Positions 48,291-60,429 of a DNA stretch of 64,000 nt are shown piece after piece (within the stretch, counting starts at the first letter, position 1; each line of letters begins with the position of its first letter). Origin of the DNA: Sphagnum magellanicum (taxonomy: Eukaryota; Streptophyta; Sphagnopsida; Sphagnales; Sphagnaceae); NCBI GenBank assembly GCA_021904315.1, contig CM038918.1, positions 19,591,303 to 19,655,302 on the forward strand, read 5' to 3'. Both the position numbers and the translations under genes were made by a program. The notes beneath the pieces are model-generated. The model was not told the origin of the DNA and did no database searches. It was given only the letters and a program-made list of their open reading frames with translations.

Positions 48291-49449
48291 CATACTTATC
48301 AAATTGTGTCCATTTGTTAATAGGTTTTTAGAAAGTTCCACCAACCTTACCTCCAACTTTTGTTCAAGTTTTAACCAAAACTCATTCCATGTCATTCAAC
48401 CTATAAAGTTGTTAGGAAAAAAGGGTATCAATATCCAAGATGATGTGTATGTCTTGCCCCTTGAGTTTGCCTAACTCCTTGAAGCTAAAAACAAAATAAT
48501 GAACATAGTTTTGCAACAACCATCACATCTTGTGTGCCTCCCCTCCTATTACTATTGGACCAATATTTTTTAGTTACCATGTGTCCATAATTACATGTGC
48601 CAACTTAGGCTTGGATGGTGACTCATCCTTAATGCCCAAGGTTGAGAACACACCTTACAATTGTTGTGAGTATGATATGGGAGCATTCACACTTGAAGCC
48701 CCCATTCCACATGTGCATTTGATGCCCCAATGGACCTTTCAACTTCTTCAAATAAGTCCAAAAATGCATTTGACTTGTATTCTTTCCATTCTAAACATTG
48801 AACCTTCATGGCATATCACCTTTTCCCTTTGTGTAAAACTCCAAAGTTGTCATGGATGTTTAGCCCATTTAAAATCACCATATGTGATCAAAATATCTTG
48901 TGAACCCCTTACATGAATGTGCATGTCCTAGGATAAGATGCACGAGGTGAGGAAGATGAAAAATGCAGGGTGGGTGGGTGTAGTAATCAACATTGTTTGA
49001 TCAATTTTAGGTTAATAATTTAGGTGAAATAGTTCAAGTACATGACTGGACCAAAGACCCAATATTTGATTGTTGTCCTTTGCCTATAAACAAAAACAAC
49101 AACAATGACTAAAAGCTAGGCCTTGGTGTTAGGGTTTAATGGCTTGTTTAAGCTTTTCGAAATTGACTAATTGCAAGGCCCAAGGTTTTCACCTTGCTAT
49201 CAAACTACAAACAAGGAAGGGGGTTGTGTCAATAAATGATAGAGACCTTTCTTCACACCATTTTTCAAACTTTGGGTACCCAAGCTCCTTTTTAGGTTCA
49301 ACTCCCAAAGGAGTTTTTAATCAAAAACATATTCACAAACATCAAAATCACTAGGCACGCTTCTTCAACTCAAGATGTTGTCTTGTTGCATTAATATGGA
49401 CCCAATTATAAACTCTTTTCCTACAACCTTTCCATTGTTACAATTAAAA

Positions 49450-49720
49450 TTAAATCTAGCTTAACACCAAAACTAAATTAAATATTTCAAAAAACCTCAT
49501 TTGCAATGTGTGAGAATCCAAGTTTGAGGCACAACAAAACATAGACCTATTTTTCTTGTGTGTTTTGGAATTTCAAAACACAAAAGAAGAGACTCCAAAA
49601 CCACACCGTGGAGATAAATCCCCCAAACATGAAAAAGTTGAAACCTTATTTATACTAAATTGGGTTTTAACAACACATAAATAGCTTTGTAAAATTTTTA
49701 CTTGTAATGAATACTTGACA
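49450..49720. repeat. LTR-like repeat at the 5' side of the gypsy remnant
   Basis: Partner of 44640-44910. For a minus-strand element this would be the 5' LTR. The ~1.1 kb between it and the first RT motif is too short for gag, protease and full RT, so an internal deletion is inferred. Confidence 0.55.
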
Positions 49721-49824
49721 ACTTGTTTCAATAGACATTTTCCATATTGCCACGAAAAACCACAAAGTGAAACCAAATATCAAGTTGACTATAATTTGTC
49801 TATTTGCTGGCATGGTATGTCGAT

Positions 49825-50130
49825 TAACAATTAACCTTGCCTCACACCTCTTTTGATATGAAATGATGGTGTAATTTTTTCATTGAAATAGATGACAAAT
49901 GCACCCTCTTTTAAAAGAAGGCTAACCATGTCAATGGCTTCATTTGCCACCTCTAATTTCTTCATGGTGAGGAACAAAAAGTTCCATGAAAACTTCTCAA
50001 AAGCCTGTGCAAAATCCAACTTAAAATAATCTTGCTTAGATCATTTTGCCTTGTTAATTGTCGAGTGGGTTAAAAGCACATTATCAAAATATGTATCTTA
50101 GAGGCAAGAAGGTATTCTGACGAGGGATTA
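49825..50130 (-). pseudogene. LINE (non-LTR) reverse transcriptase fragment
   Basis: The minus-strand reading includes IFDNVLLTHSTINKAK, a stop, then KLDFAQAFEKFSWNFLFLTMKKL, IDMVSLLLKEGAFVIYFNEKITPSFHIKRGVRQG. This is the fingers-palm part of plant L1-type reverse transcriptases (usual forms LDFEKAYDRV.W.FL and F.I.RGVRQG). Sequence past RGVRQG is unrecognisable, so the YADD catalytic motif and the rest are lost. It abuts the gypsy LTR-like repeat, so one element may have inserted into the other. Confidence 0.82.
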
Positions 50131-50804
50131 ATTGTCATAGGCTTATGTTGTTATATAGCCTTGCATGCAATTTCTAGGTGCATTTAAATCATTGATGATG
50201 GCTTTTGATGTTTGAAGTATGATCTGAAGAACATCAAGTATCAAAATTCCTTGTGGATAAAATGTGTTTGCATTTGCATTAAGGAGTGTCAGTTTAAAGT
50301 TAGACAAGATTTTGGGGTCAAATTATCTCCTTTCTCAAAATAGTTGCAGTAGGAATTAGGGCCTAGGCATAGACTTCCAAAATCAACTATATGTTCTTTG
50401 CAGGTGGGCAATCTAATTAGAGTGTGACATGCAAATTAGTATTGGGAGGAGGGTGAAGAATAATAGTCAAGAACTAGCCCATGTTTTTTAGGATTTTGTG
50501 TTGTAGCAATCATCTAGAAAACAAATTTAGCCAAAACAAATTTGGCTACATACTAGATATGCAAATTAAAAAAAGAATCCTTTTATATTCTTGGCTACTT
50601 GCTGGAACTTGTCATTAAAATCTGACAATATGGATTTATTTTTTCTAAATCTGGTAAATTTGGATCATTTTTTTCCATGAAAAATCCTTTATATAGGTTG
50701 AAATCATATTTTTCAGGTTGAAATTTGGTGAAAATTCAGCACTAAAGAAAACATTGGAACTAGCTCCTGGACCAAAATACAGTGTAATAATCTTTAAAAC
50801 TTGA
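50131..50804. other. Unassigned sequence next to the LINE fragment
   Basis: May contain further upstream LINE sequence on the minus strand, but no motif can be read. Confidence 0.35.
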
Positions 50805-51110
50805 TGTGTAGGTAAGGCACCCCTAAGGTGCTGCATAGGTTTGAGCCCTTGTGAATGAGGGTCGAGCTTGAATGAAAGGGTGAAAACCTATGAAGCACTG
50901 CAGGGAGGCCCCTCACCCTGCATAAAACGTTTTGAAAAGGAGACGTGAACCCACACTGTGCCAGCTTGGAGAGTGCATTACATTTTGTGAACCCATGGCC
51001 CACTAAATTCATGGGATTTAATCCCACTCCAAACACAAAGCGCTTTTTCCCATTTGCTTTACATATAGTGTTAGCAACTACAAATTTCAACTCCATAAAA
51101 ACTTGTGCTA
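50805..51110 (+). repeat. tRNA-derived SINE candidate
   Basis: 'gtgtaggtaaggcacc' (A-box-like) is followed ~25-30 bp later by 'aggtttgagccc' (B-box-like). The next ~250 bp is GC-richer than its flanks and could be a SINE body. No poly-A tail or target duplication located. Confidence 0.35.
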
Positions 51111-51286
51111 GGAGCTAATTAAAATATTTCAAAAAATGGCTGATATTCATGTAGTCGCTCTCCTTTTGTGCCTTTCTTTCGATCCCTCAACCCTTCTCTC
51201 AACCCCAACCCCTTTTTCAACCTATGTTATTGTTATCTGCAAAGTAATGAAATTTTATGAAACTCAAAATTAAATTCACAAGGTTC

Positions 51287-51374
51287 AAAAATATTTATAA
51301 TTGCAGTACACACAGCAACAGCAGAGATTGAAAATATTTAGAGTTGCAGTACACACAAACAACAGTGATTGGGT
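51287..51374. repeat. 44-bp tandem duplication
   Basis: 'aaaatattta..gttgcagtacacaca' starts at 51287 and again at 51331, followed by similar 'aacaacagygattg' sequence. Confidence 0.8.
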
Positions 51375-51734
51375 GAAAGCAATCAGGAAAAAAAAAAGGA
51401 AACAAGATGAAACTCAGAATTTGGATATAATATGTGTTTCAGTCCCAGTTTAAGCCCAGAGTACTTTTTTCACTGTTTTTTTCAAAATCTCACCCCCCTT
51501 TATAACCAAACAAGGGGTACTGGTGATGTGTGAAACCAGTACCCCCAGTTCCTTTGCCAATAACTCTATTACATACCTAGTGTTCAGAAAGGATTGGGCC
51601 TAATTGAAGACTATTTTAGCTCAGTGAGATGATGATTCTGGTACCCACATTTCACAAGTCATTATTTTCTGGAAGGAAAAACAGCTCTGGTTTGGGAGCA
51701 CAAACGATTTGGGTTGTCTATTGGTGACTACTGC

Positions 51735-51925
51735 AGTACCTTGGCCATTTCAACACATGTCTGTCGAATAATTTATTAATTTTGAAATGTTCATTTCAAA
51801 AAATAGAATATTCTGAAATATCCACTATTTTCTTTCACAATATTTTTTGATTTGGAAGAAATAATTTTTGAAAATTTCAACATTTCTGAAAATAATATAA
51901 TTGGTGTTGAATTGGCCAAGGTACT
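51735..51925. mobile_element. AT-rich MITE, copy 1
   Basis: Terminal inverted repeats of ~22 bp with one mismatch: AGTACCTTGGCCATTTCAAC at the left, and GTTGAATTGGCCAAGGTACT at the right. The core is AT-rich (~190 bp in all). A second member, in reverse orientation, is at 61461-61656. No target duplication is clear and no protein is encoded. Confidence 0.75.
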
Positions 51926-51929
51926 AAGG

Positions 51930-54150
51930 TACTGTTCCTCTGAATGACTTAGCAATCAGCACTGATATCACTGATATGGTGGCGTGCCTGTTGAAGGTTT
52001 TGGACAATGGGGGACAGAAAACACAGCTGCCTGAGACTTGGATTCGCTCACACTGTGATTGGTTTTGTTGTCCATGGAGGGTCTTAGGAATGAATAGACT
52101 AAAGAATTATGAGGATGGCAATCTGTGAAAGTGTTTGTATATTTGTGTGAGATAATACATTTAATGAATGGCTAATCCTTAAGCATGGGAAGGATCTTAT
52201 TGTTTACTTGTAGGTGTAAGAAGTAGGCATAAGATCCTCCCACTCTTAAGGACTAGGTGGAAATTCCTCCTCTTTGCAGCTAGGGATATTCATGGGTGTA
52301 AGGTCGCCTCCACTCTTGGTGGAAGATCCTTCTCTTCTATTTTCTACTAGTGTCATTCTTGGGAATGAGTTGCCCCCTAAATACACATGGGAAATTCCTC
52401 CAGGTTCTTATGTGTATGTAAGCCCCACCCCCGCGGTGAATATATTCCTGAACTGAGGTGCCCAGGATGAGGGGAGTTGTTCAATCAGCTTAGGGTAACA
52501 AAGAGAATGAAGGGTCGATTGTTGAGACAGAGAGATTTTGACATCTAGTTTGTGTTAGCTTCACATCCTGTAAATTAATTCTTTTTATTTTTCTTTTTTC
52601 CTTGTACATTTTCTGGATCTGCAGTGTGTTTATTAACAAAGTTTTGCAGGATTAACACACATGAGAAGGGTCCAAATTCATTCTTTTTGTTCTTTGGCAT
52701 TTGTATTAATAGCTATGGTGGGACTGCAGTTTGCTGGCCTTGCCTTGTAAGGCAGGGATATTGTGTTGAGAATCATTATAGAGTATAGTAGCTTCAAGGG
52801 ATTTTACTCCCTAAAAACTAGTTTAGATAATTCATCCTAATTTGGTTGGAAAAGATTCACATCCATATTTTGACATTTTGTTTTCTCCTCAACCTCCTCG
52901 AATGTGCACCCAGCCCCAAGTGAATTTATCACCAATCCATAACCCACAAAACTAAATACGAAACTACTTTCTCCAAAAATGGTTATGGCAAACATTACAT
53001 GCAAAATTCATGTAATTCTTTCAAAATGCGACAATGTGATTGAAACATTCAATACACACTTCTTCTTCTTTTCATTTGAACTTTTGCACAAATGTGAAAA
53101 ATAAATATGAAAAGGGAATACCTGATCACTTTTTTTTTGGGAGAAAAAAATCATTAAATTTCCAAAAATTGAAAATCATGTTGTGACATTTCTTTATTGA
53201 TTTTGCTTTGGTAAAGTTTTTAAAAATGTTTAATTGGGTTCATAGAACATGTCATCATTTGATTTGAAATCCCTTTTGGGTTCTTCATAACTAATGTGAT
53301 GTTAAAAAATGAGGAAAAAAGCCATGGCAATTTTTCTTTTAATACAACATGATGATCATCAAAATAGATTTTTTTTTCCCCTAGTTATGACTAATTTATC
53401 GTACAATATTGATTGTTGATATTAAATTAATGGCAGGGCCACTATGTATAATACACCTTGTTTTGAATTGACAATTGTGCCAACTTTCCACCTGAAAAAT
53501 ATGATTACAACCTATACAAAGGATATTTCATGGAGAAAATGGTCCAAATTCACCAGATCTCAAAGGGAAAAAAATCAAAATCACCAGTTTTTTAATGATA
53601 AGTTCTAGTAGATAGCCAAGAATATGGAAATATTCTGTTTTTTTTCCTACTTTCGTCATATCTAATATGTAGCCAAATCTGGCTAAATCATCTTGTGGAT
53701 GATTGTCACTTCAGCTATGTCACAAAATTGAAAAAAAAATCCCTTCTTGAACCTGCTCCCTTTGTTGATTCCCATTAAGCTTCTCTTGAGTAGCGAATGA
53801 GTGGGCAACTAATAAGTTCCCAAAACTTAATGATCAACTACCTGAAATCTAGACTGGCATCAAATGGGGAAAAAATACACAACAAATCTCAATCATGGAA
53901 ACTGTACGATAAGCATGCAAATACGCAAAATGAGACTGATGAGAATTCAAGGTATCCAATTGACTTCTTAAATCCCCAATTTCCAATTACAATAATATCC
54001 TTGCAAAAAGGTCCACTGAAACCACTGAAATGAGCTAGTGCACCAGGCCTTCAAAAGGGCCCCAGGAAAAAAGGAAAAAAAGTCTTACAGTCTTACATAT
54101 AGACTTTTTATTACCATAGTCTGCAAAATGTGGATACCTACCTCCATCAA
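51930..54150. other. Unassigned intergenic sequence
   Basis: 52200-52420 carries a weak two-unit repeat ('taagrtcctcccactctt' near 52229 and its relative near 52301). Several pyrimidine-rich words near 52580-52620. No gene recognised; frames at 52274-52456 and 53797-54033 are unsupported. Confidence 0.45.
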
Positions 54151-54833
54151 GGCCACAGTGAACCAGCACCCACCAGCGCACCATCCACTGGATGCCCGTT
54201 ACTCAGTTGTGGATGAATCTCAACTGAGTTAAAATGTGGTTTCGCCTTGTTAACCAATTCTGTAGGAAATAGGGCTCATACATAGGTAGGTAGGTAGAAA
54301 AATAGGTAACTATGAAATAAGTAGATAGTTCATACATATGTAAGGGCTGTTTTTATTACTTACCTACTAACAACTTGCTTGTGAGTTGTTAAAGCATATC
54401 CACTGCAAAACTGTACACAACTCCTTTATGTTAAAATAAAATAGTGTTTAATGATCACTGTCCCCACCCACAAACATAATAAAAGTCCCTTTAAACCCTC
54501 AAAGACCATTTTATGTCTTTACATCTGGACCAGTAATAGTCACTGTCCAAATCCATAGTAGAAAAATAATTTGAAGGGGATAAAATCACCGCTGCAAAAT
54601 TGACATCAATACAGGAGTGCCGCAGGATTTACGCTATTGTGCTGCAAGATTTAATGAAAAGGGGTGTTTGCAGGCATGCCAAAGAGATGCTCTTAGTATG
54701 TAGGTTCAAAGAAAAAGCAACTGAGCTAACCACCATGGTTAGCTAGGGAACTGAGACCCAACAGAAAACTGTTTCATGACCACTTACCATTTATCCTTCA
54801 AGGTGCACTGGTGGGTGCTGGTTCACTGTGGCC
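54151..54833. mobile_element. Mutator-like MITE, copy B, with nested insertion
   Basis: Ends GGCCACAGTGAACCAGCACC and its inverted form give terminal repeats of more than 30 bp. It is flanked by ctccatcaa (54142-54150) and ctcaatcaa (54834-54842), a 9-bp duplication with one mismatch. The two halves match copies A and C, but a ~340-bp foreign segment (about 54378-54717) separates 'ctaacaac' from 'caactgagctaacc'. Confidence 0.9.
54392..54692. mobile_element. Candidate Tourist-like MITE nested in copy B
   Basis: Within the insertion, a TTA (54389-54391) precedes AAGCATATCCACTGCA, and GAGCATCTCTTTGGCA (reverse complement of the right end) precedes a second TTA (54693-54695). Inverted ends of about 12/16 with a TTA duplication fit PIF/Harbinger-type MITEs. 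A few unexplained bases lie between these ends and the host element, so the boundaries are tentative. Confidence 0.45.
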
Positions 54834-54842
54834 CTCAATCAA

Positions 54843-56596
54843 CTGCCACCTTTCATGTTACTGCAATTTGGATGTTGGGAGTGGCATGTGCATTGTAGAT
54901 GTGATTTTACTTAGTAGGTGGGGAACTCCTACTGCACTACTGCATAAAGCTTATGCCTTGGCCAAAAACACACTCTTTGTCCATACATTCATGAATCAAT
55001 CATACCTGACATTATAGGGTGGAAAAAAACAAAAAAGCAAACAAAGTCCATTTCTCTAAGTTATTGTTTTAACCCGGCAATACGCCATCAAAAAATGGTT
55101 CTAGACACCACCAGAGGATGTAGAAGTACACAAAGAGAGGACCTAGTTTGAGTTGCTATCAGTTCTACATACATAAGCAATGAAGTGATAGTGGGTAACC
55201 TTGCTCCACTATGAATTGCTTGCAACAAGTGAACAGTGGGAATGGGAGGTGTGTTCAGAAGGGGGAGAGAGTTGAGAGACCCTGAGCTAAACCCATTGTT
55301 CCTGTCCGACTTAAGATGGAAGATGCTTTCATTTCTTTTTTTGGATGGTGATGGAAAGTCTTTGAACAAAGAAAATAACCAAGACAGAAATTGAAGTACC
55401 TTCTGGCAGTTTTGTACCCTCAAGTGATGTTGGAATAGTGATGTAAAGAAGGTTTGGCAGGTTTGTGCAAACAACTGAATGCCTCAACTGCTGAAGTTAT
55501 CTGCTTTATTAATGCGTGCGTGGGACACAAAAGCCAACTATAAAAGAAGGGTGACAAAAACATGTTCACGTTGTGGTCATCGACTTTCCACGTATGTTTC
55601 ATAGTGGACATTCTTCAATGTGTAGTCTACATTGCATACTGTGAGGAGAAATGTGAACCAGATGTTAGTTCTGCTTCATTATTAGCCTAGAATCACGTGA
55701 ATGAATAATATGCTCAAGGCATGTCTCAAGCCACTGAGAGCCTAGAGAGGTAGAAAAGTTATCAATCAGAGAGGGGGGAATCTGATAAAAGATGCAGTAC
55801 AAGCCATGACAAAGGAGGATAGCCAGTACCTCTGAAAATATGTAATCAGTGTGTGCCAGTGTCTTTTTTTGAGACATTTTGTGATGTAGCTGAAGTTGTG
55901 TGATCATGCACAAGACAATTTAGCCAGATTCAAACTTAAGCATCCTTGTATATTTTCGGCTACCAACTGAAACTTAGTACAAATCTCAGAATCTGGTGAC
56001 TAAAATCCCCAAAAAAATCTTAGTTTTCACCATTTTGTAAAGGAGATTTTCCATTTGCCAAAAATTTGCCAGAAAGAAGAAAACAGTGTACATAATATAT
56101 GTATACCAGGAGTCTTGTTGCACATGAGAGGCCAAAGCAAAGAACCAATAGATTTGTGAAGCCTTTTCCCACATACTTGAGGCCCCACACCCACAATTAT
56201 GGGCCTGCTCAGGAGCCTCTTTGGAACATTATTTCAGGTCATCTACACATGGCAAGCAAGAAGTGGCATCTGGGCCAGTAGTGCAGCAGAGTGGCCGCCT
56301 GCATTTTTTCCCAGGTGGCAGATTGATTCCCCATCCTAGTAAACATTGAGGATGATCCTAACTTGGAACTAATAGGTGGCACAACAGCAAAAGCAACAGC
56401 TTGAGAAGGAACTAAAGTGCTGAAGAAGGTATAATTTTGCCTTGCATTTTTGTTCCTATCTCACATTCCTCATCTTCACCTGATAGCTTTGCTTTTGAGT
56501 GAATTTGTTTTCTCTGTTTTAAGAGAAAATTTGACAGTTCTTTCTAGTTCCCAGATTAGTTTTGGGTTGCAAGATAGAGAATAGATATGTATATTC
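54843..56596. other. Unassigned intergenic sequence with a SINE-like head
   Basis: Near 56279-56336, 'gtagtgcagcagagtggc' (A-box-like) and 'agattgattcccc' (B-box-like) lie at tRNA spacing and may be a SINE head. Otherwise no gene or repeat recognised; the minus frame 55088-55474 has no known domain. Confidence 0.4.
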
Positions 56597-59500
56597 CAGT
56601 GTTGGTCTGGTATCAAGGTTTTTTTAAATATCAGTCTGGTACTGGTATATAGATTTTGGGGAAAATGAAATACCAGGTTGACACTAGTATATGAATTTTT
56701 TGAAGAATCAGGTAACAGTCCAGTATACGTAATAGAGGGATGTGAATGGGCCATAGCAATGGTATTTCTATTGCTGTACCAGCTAGTATATGCAATGAAG
56801 CACTGGTATCAATGTAAGTTTTTTATTTTTTTCAATCTTTCATCTTTCAAGGTATGACAAAACTTAATGTGACACTGAAATGTTCAAGGTCCTCATTGAT
56901 AGCTGCAGATGCAAAACTTTCGTAGACATATATGCCCATTGCTACATCAGCATGTACATGTACAAATGTCTACAACTTGAGAGAAATCATGAATCAAACC
57001 GAATGTGAATTGCAACTTCCATTACACATTTCTTGAATGTAAAAAGTAAAGAGTTCAAGCACTCCATTGCATAACACATGAAGGTGCAATAAAAATACAT
57101 AATGTGTTGAGCTCCTTAATCTTCACCTTGAAATGCTAAATGGAGGAATGCCCTACACAAATATGCACACCTTGTTACTCCAATCTATACAAATGTTTAC
57201 AACACTTGAGAAAACACACGAATCAAAACCAATGTAAAGAATCCAACAATCCCATAATAAAGGTAGGTGCTTCAAAGATATAAATCAAGTCTACATCATG
57301 TGTCCTACCTTGACCAATGCAAGCCTCTAGTACATAGATATGTTTGTTGCTACTTGTTACTTCGATATGTATTTTGATTTGAAGCCCAAAATAGTCTTAC
57401 ATGAACTTAAGAACTATATCCTATAACCGTAAAAAAAATAACCATAAAAAAATGTGGTAATTAAGTCTCAAAAAGACCAATTTCTTCAAGCTCGTCCTCA
57501 TAATTATCAATTAGGTCCTTTATAGCAATGAAGAAGTCCTCCATGCCCCTAGTAGCAAAAACACAACCAATCCTTGCGTCAATCAACCAGTTGTTTAAGT
57601 ATTATCACCAACTTGTTAGATTTTACATTCCTATCTACAAATTGGTGAATATTTCAACAATATTGAATGTCCTTTTAGTTTTGATCTTTGACATAGGAAT
57701 AATAAAAATTGCACAAACCAAGAATGCAACATTAAGAAACAATTTTTCATGTATTTTCCACCAATGTAGTAAGGATTTCACATCAATGTTATTGACAACT
57801 ATGTTATAACACAATGACAACTCAATTTTCACCAAAAAAGATAATTTCCTTGGTTGAAGCTACAACTCCCTGTAAAGAATCATCAACACTAAGTGCCTCT
57901 AGGGGGACTATCAATGTGACCAAAGTTTTAGCTACTTGAAAATTGCCACAAACAAATGCACGAAGACCTATTGGTCATACTCCTTCACAACTACCCTTTC
58001 CATATTTACCTACATACTCCATTATACATTAAAGTCGTTTAAATTGAAGATCCAATTGGAAAGCACATATGTTGTGTGCATGGGTAGAACTAAATGTATG
58101 TGCAAATGCAAAAAAAGGTTAAAAAACATTGATGATTTCAAACTCCATTTTAACACACATAATTTCCAACTCATTTTCAAAATCCCCACATTAAAAATTT
58201 GGATTTAATGATGCCCAAGCTTGATAATCTACATACAATTTGCTACTAATAACATAAAAACAAAAAGGGCATATGGTAAGAACTAGTAAGTCTTTGTCTG
58301 ATTCAAAATGCAATGTTTCACTACCTAACCCAAGGTTTTAGTCACTACCCTTGCAATAGCCCAAATTGAACCTAGAGGTACACAAGCTTGCAATTTGAAA
58401 GTTTTTTAATTGAAACAAAGATTTATGGCTATAACATATTCCAATGTTTTCTAAAATAATGCAACCTTGGAAGCAAACCTTGTTTTAACTAATGTTTTTA
58501 GCTTCCTTGGTTTCAAACCAGTTTCCTTGTAAGTTAGCACCCATTCATGCCTTTCCTTTCTAGATTTTTTCATCCATGTGATGATATTTTGTAGATAACT
58601 CCAAGATTCATCAAACTCACCTCCTTCATCCCAACTCCCATATTTGTTTCATTTGTGGCATATTGACATGCCTTAGACATAAAATGCCCAAAACAAGTGC
58701 CAATAAATTGTGATGCAATTTGCAATAGTGCATAAGAGGCAACAAATTTCAATGCACAACAAGAGCATTTAGGTTTGCGCCCTCATCCTTGACATAATCA
58801 ATAATTTTTTTGTTAATTGGTATTTTACTAAAAAATATTTCATTTATTTTGTTAAGGCTATTCTAGATGTGTTAGGAATTTCAAATGGACCAACTATAAC
58901 ATAAAAAAGGCATTCTTGAAATTGATTATCAACAAAAAAGTATCAAATTCAAAATCTAAACGTCCAAAGTTCAAATGTGACAATGGTTGTTGGAAGGAAG
59001 CATAAAAAGTAGGCCAAACAAATATCCTTTGACATTGTAATCATTTATTTTTAAAATAAATGTAAGAAATTAAACTCAAGACCTCTTCAAGTATCATAAT
59101 GAAACCATCATGCACTTCATTAAATTTATAGTAAGTTGCACACCAAGTTTCAAAAAAATTAGTGTAAGAGAAATATCTAATAAGTGGGTTTTAAACTAAC
59201 AAGGTAAAATGTGCTAGAACTTACTTTTAAGTTACAAATTTGGCAAAATATGACCTTTATTATGCAAATTTTTAAATTATTGAATACATTTTAGTTTGCC
59301 ATCAACTTGAAGTCACCAAAAACTTAAAGTCCTACTTTCATATACTTGAAACTAATTTGGGACACTTATTTGCATCTATTTGCATGTTTAAAAATATGCT
59401 TAAGTGCATATTAAGTTAATAAAACATAATATTATCATACTATAGTCAAAGAACATTCTCATATTGATCATTAAAGTAAAAACTATTTCAAATTTTTTTA

Positions 59501-60421
59501 TATAAAATTACTTTATGGTTACTTTCACTCAAAAAAACAAAGATGGCATATTAGCTTACTTTAGCATGATTGCACCTTGTCGCACATTGTGCAATGGAGG
59601 AGAGCACATATAGCTCCATTGTTTTAACTATCATTATTGGAATATGTTAATGGAAAGTTGTTTATCTTAATCCATCACATTGTCACATTACAAGGGGCCA
59701 CAACCATGATTTTTCCACAACCAACATTGGCATGTACCCCTCAGCAATGAATAGGACTAGGCCTTTGATGAATTACTACTCATTAAGGTCATTTGGTTTG
59801 TAAGGGTTTTAATTAGAAAAAACTTGATAATAGTTTTAGGTGTCATTGTTTTTTTTTTCCTTTTTGCCTCCCACCTATAGCAACCCTTTCAACAAGCCTT
59901 TGTTTTTTTGTGCCAAACTAAAATGTTAACATGTTCATTAATAACATTTTTTTAATGCTAATGATGCCTTGTGCAAGAATGTAGTAAACAATACCCTTCT
60001 GAAATGTTGTTGTGGTATTACTACAAATGTTTGACCAAATGAATGGCAAATCACACATTTCGTCACTTGATGGGTTTGGGCCATAATGATTGATAGTGGA
60101 TCATTAAACACAAAGAACACACGTGCATGTGAAGTTTGGCTATGCAATAATGCAGATAAAAAACAACAATAAAATTCAAAGCAATTTAGTCCAATATGCC
60201 TTTTGAATTGCTAGAACCTACTCCAACTACTTTTTTACACACCCTACTATTTAACAAAATTCATGTGGAATGTCACAATGAAACCAACATGGTTGTGAAT
60301 GTCAACAAGGATAAAAATGACCCAAAAACATCATTAACCTCAAATACCAAATTGGTTTGGTAATGATACCAATGTCGATACCTATATAATATATATGGCC
60401 TTATATATTACATTAATATTG
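56597..60421 (-). mobile_element. hAT transposon, copy 2 (3.8 kb)
   Basis: The left end CAGTGTTGGTCTGG is identical over 14 bases to the (reverse-complemented) right end of hAT copy 1. The right end, read inward, is CAATATTAATGT, decayed from the same type. Flanks are GTATATTC (56589-56596) and GTGTATTC (60422-60429), an 8-bp duplication with one mismatch. Length 3825 bp against 3813 bp for copy 1, and the transposase remnant has the same orientation and position. The left ~220 bp contains many ctggtat/ataccag words like subterminal hAT repeats. Confidence 0.82.
57540..60150 (-). pseudogene. hAT transposase, second decayed copy
   Basis: Minus-strand pieces in order: an unassigned N-terminal segment near 60150-59940; YVKDEGANLNAL at ~58800; FIGTCFGHFMSKACQYATNETNMGVGMKEVSL at ~58700-58590 (the same block as FGHVMS...KEVNLKD of copy 1); and the dimerisation domain KSLLHWWKIHEKLFLNVAFL...IKTKRTFNIVEIFTNL at 57790-57635. 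Stops and frameshifts interrupt all of it. It lacks the obvious 252-bp tandem units found in copy 1. Confidence 0.8.
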
Positions 60422-60429
60422 GTGTATTC

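Noticed and set aside
48530..48916. 128-codon plus-strand frame
   Set aside because: Starts at a non-ATG codon, has no recognised domain and lies antisense to the upstream part of the gypsy remnant.
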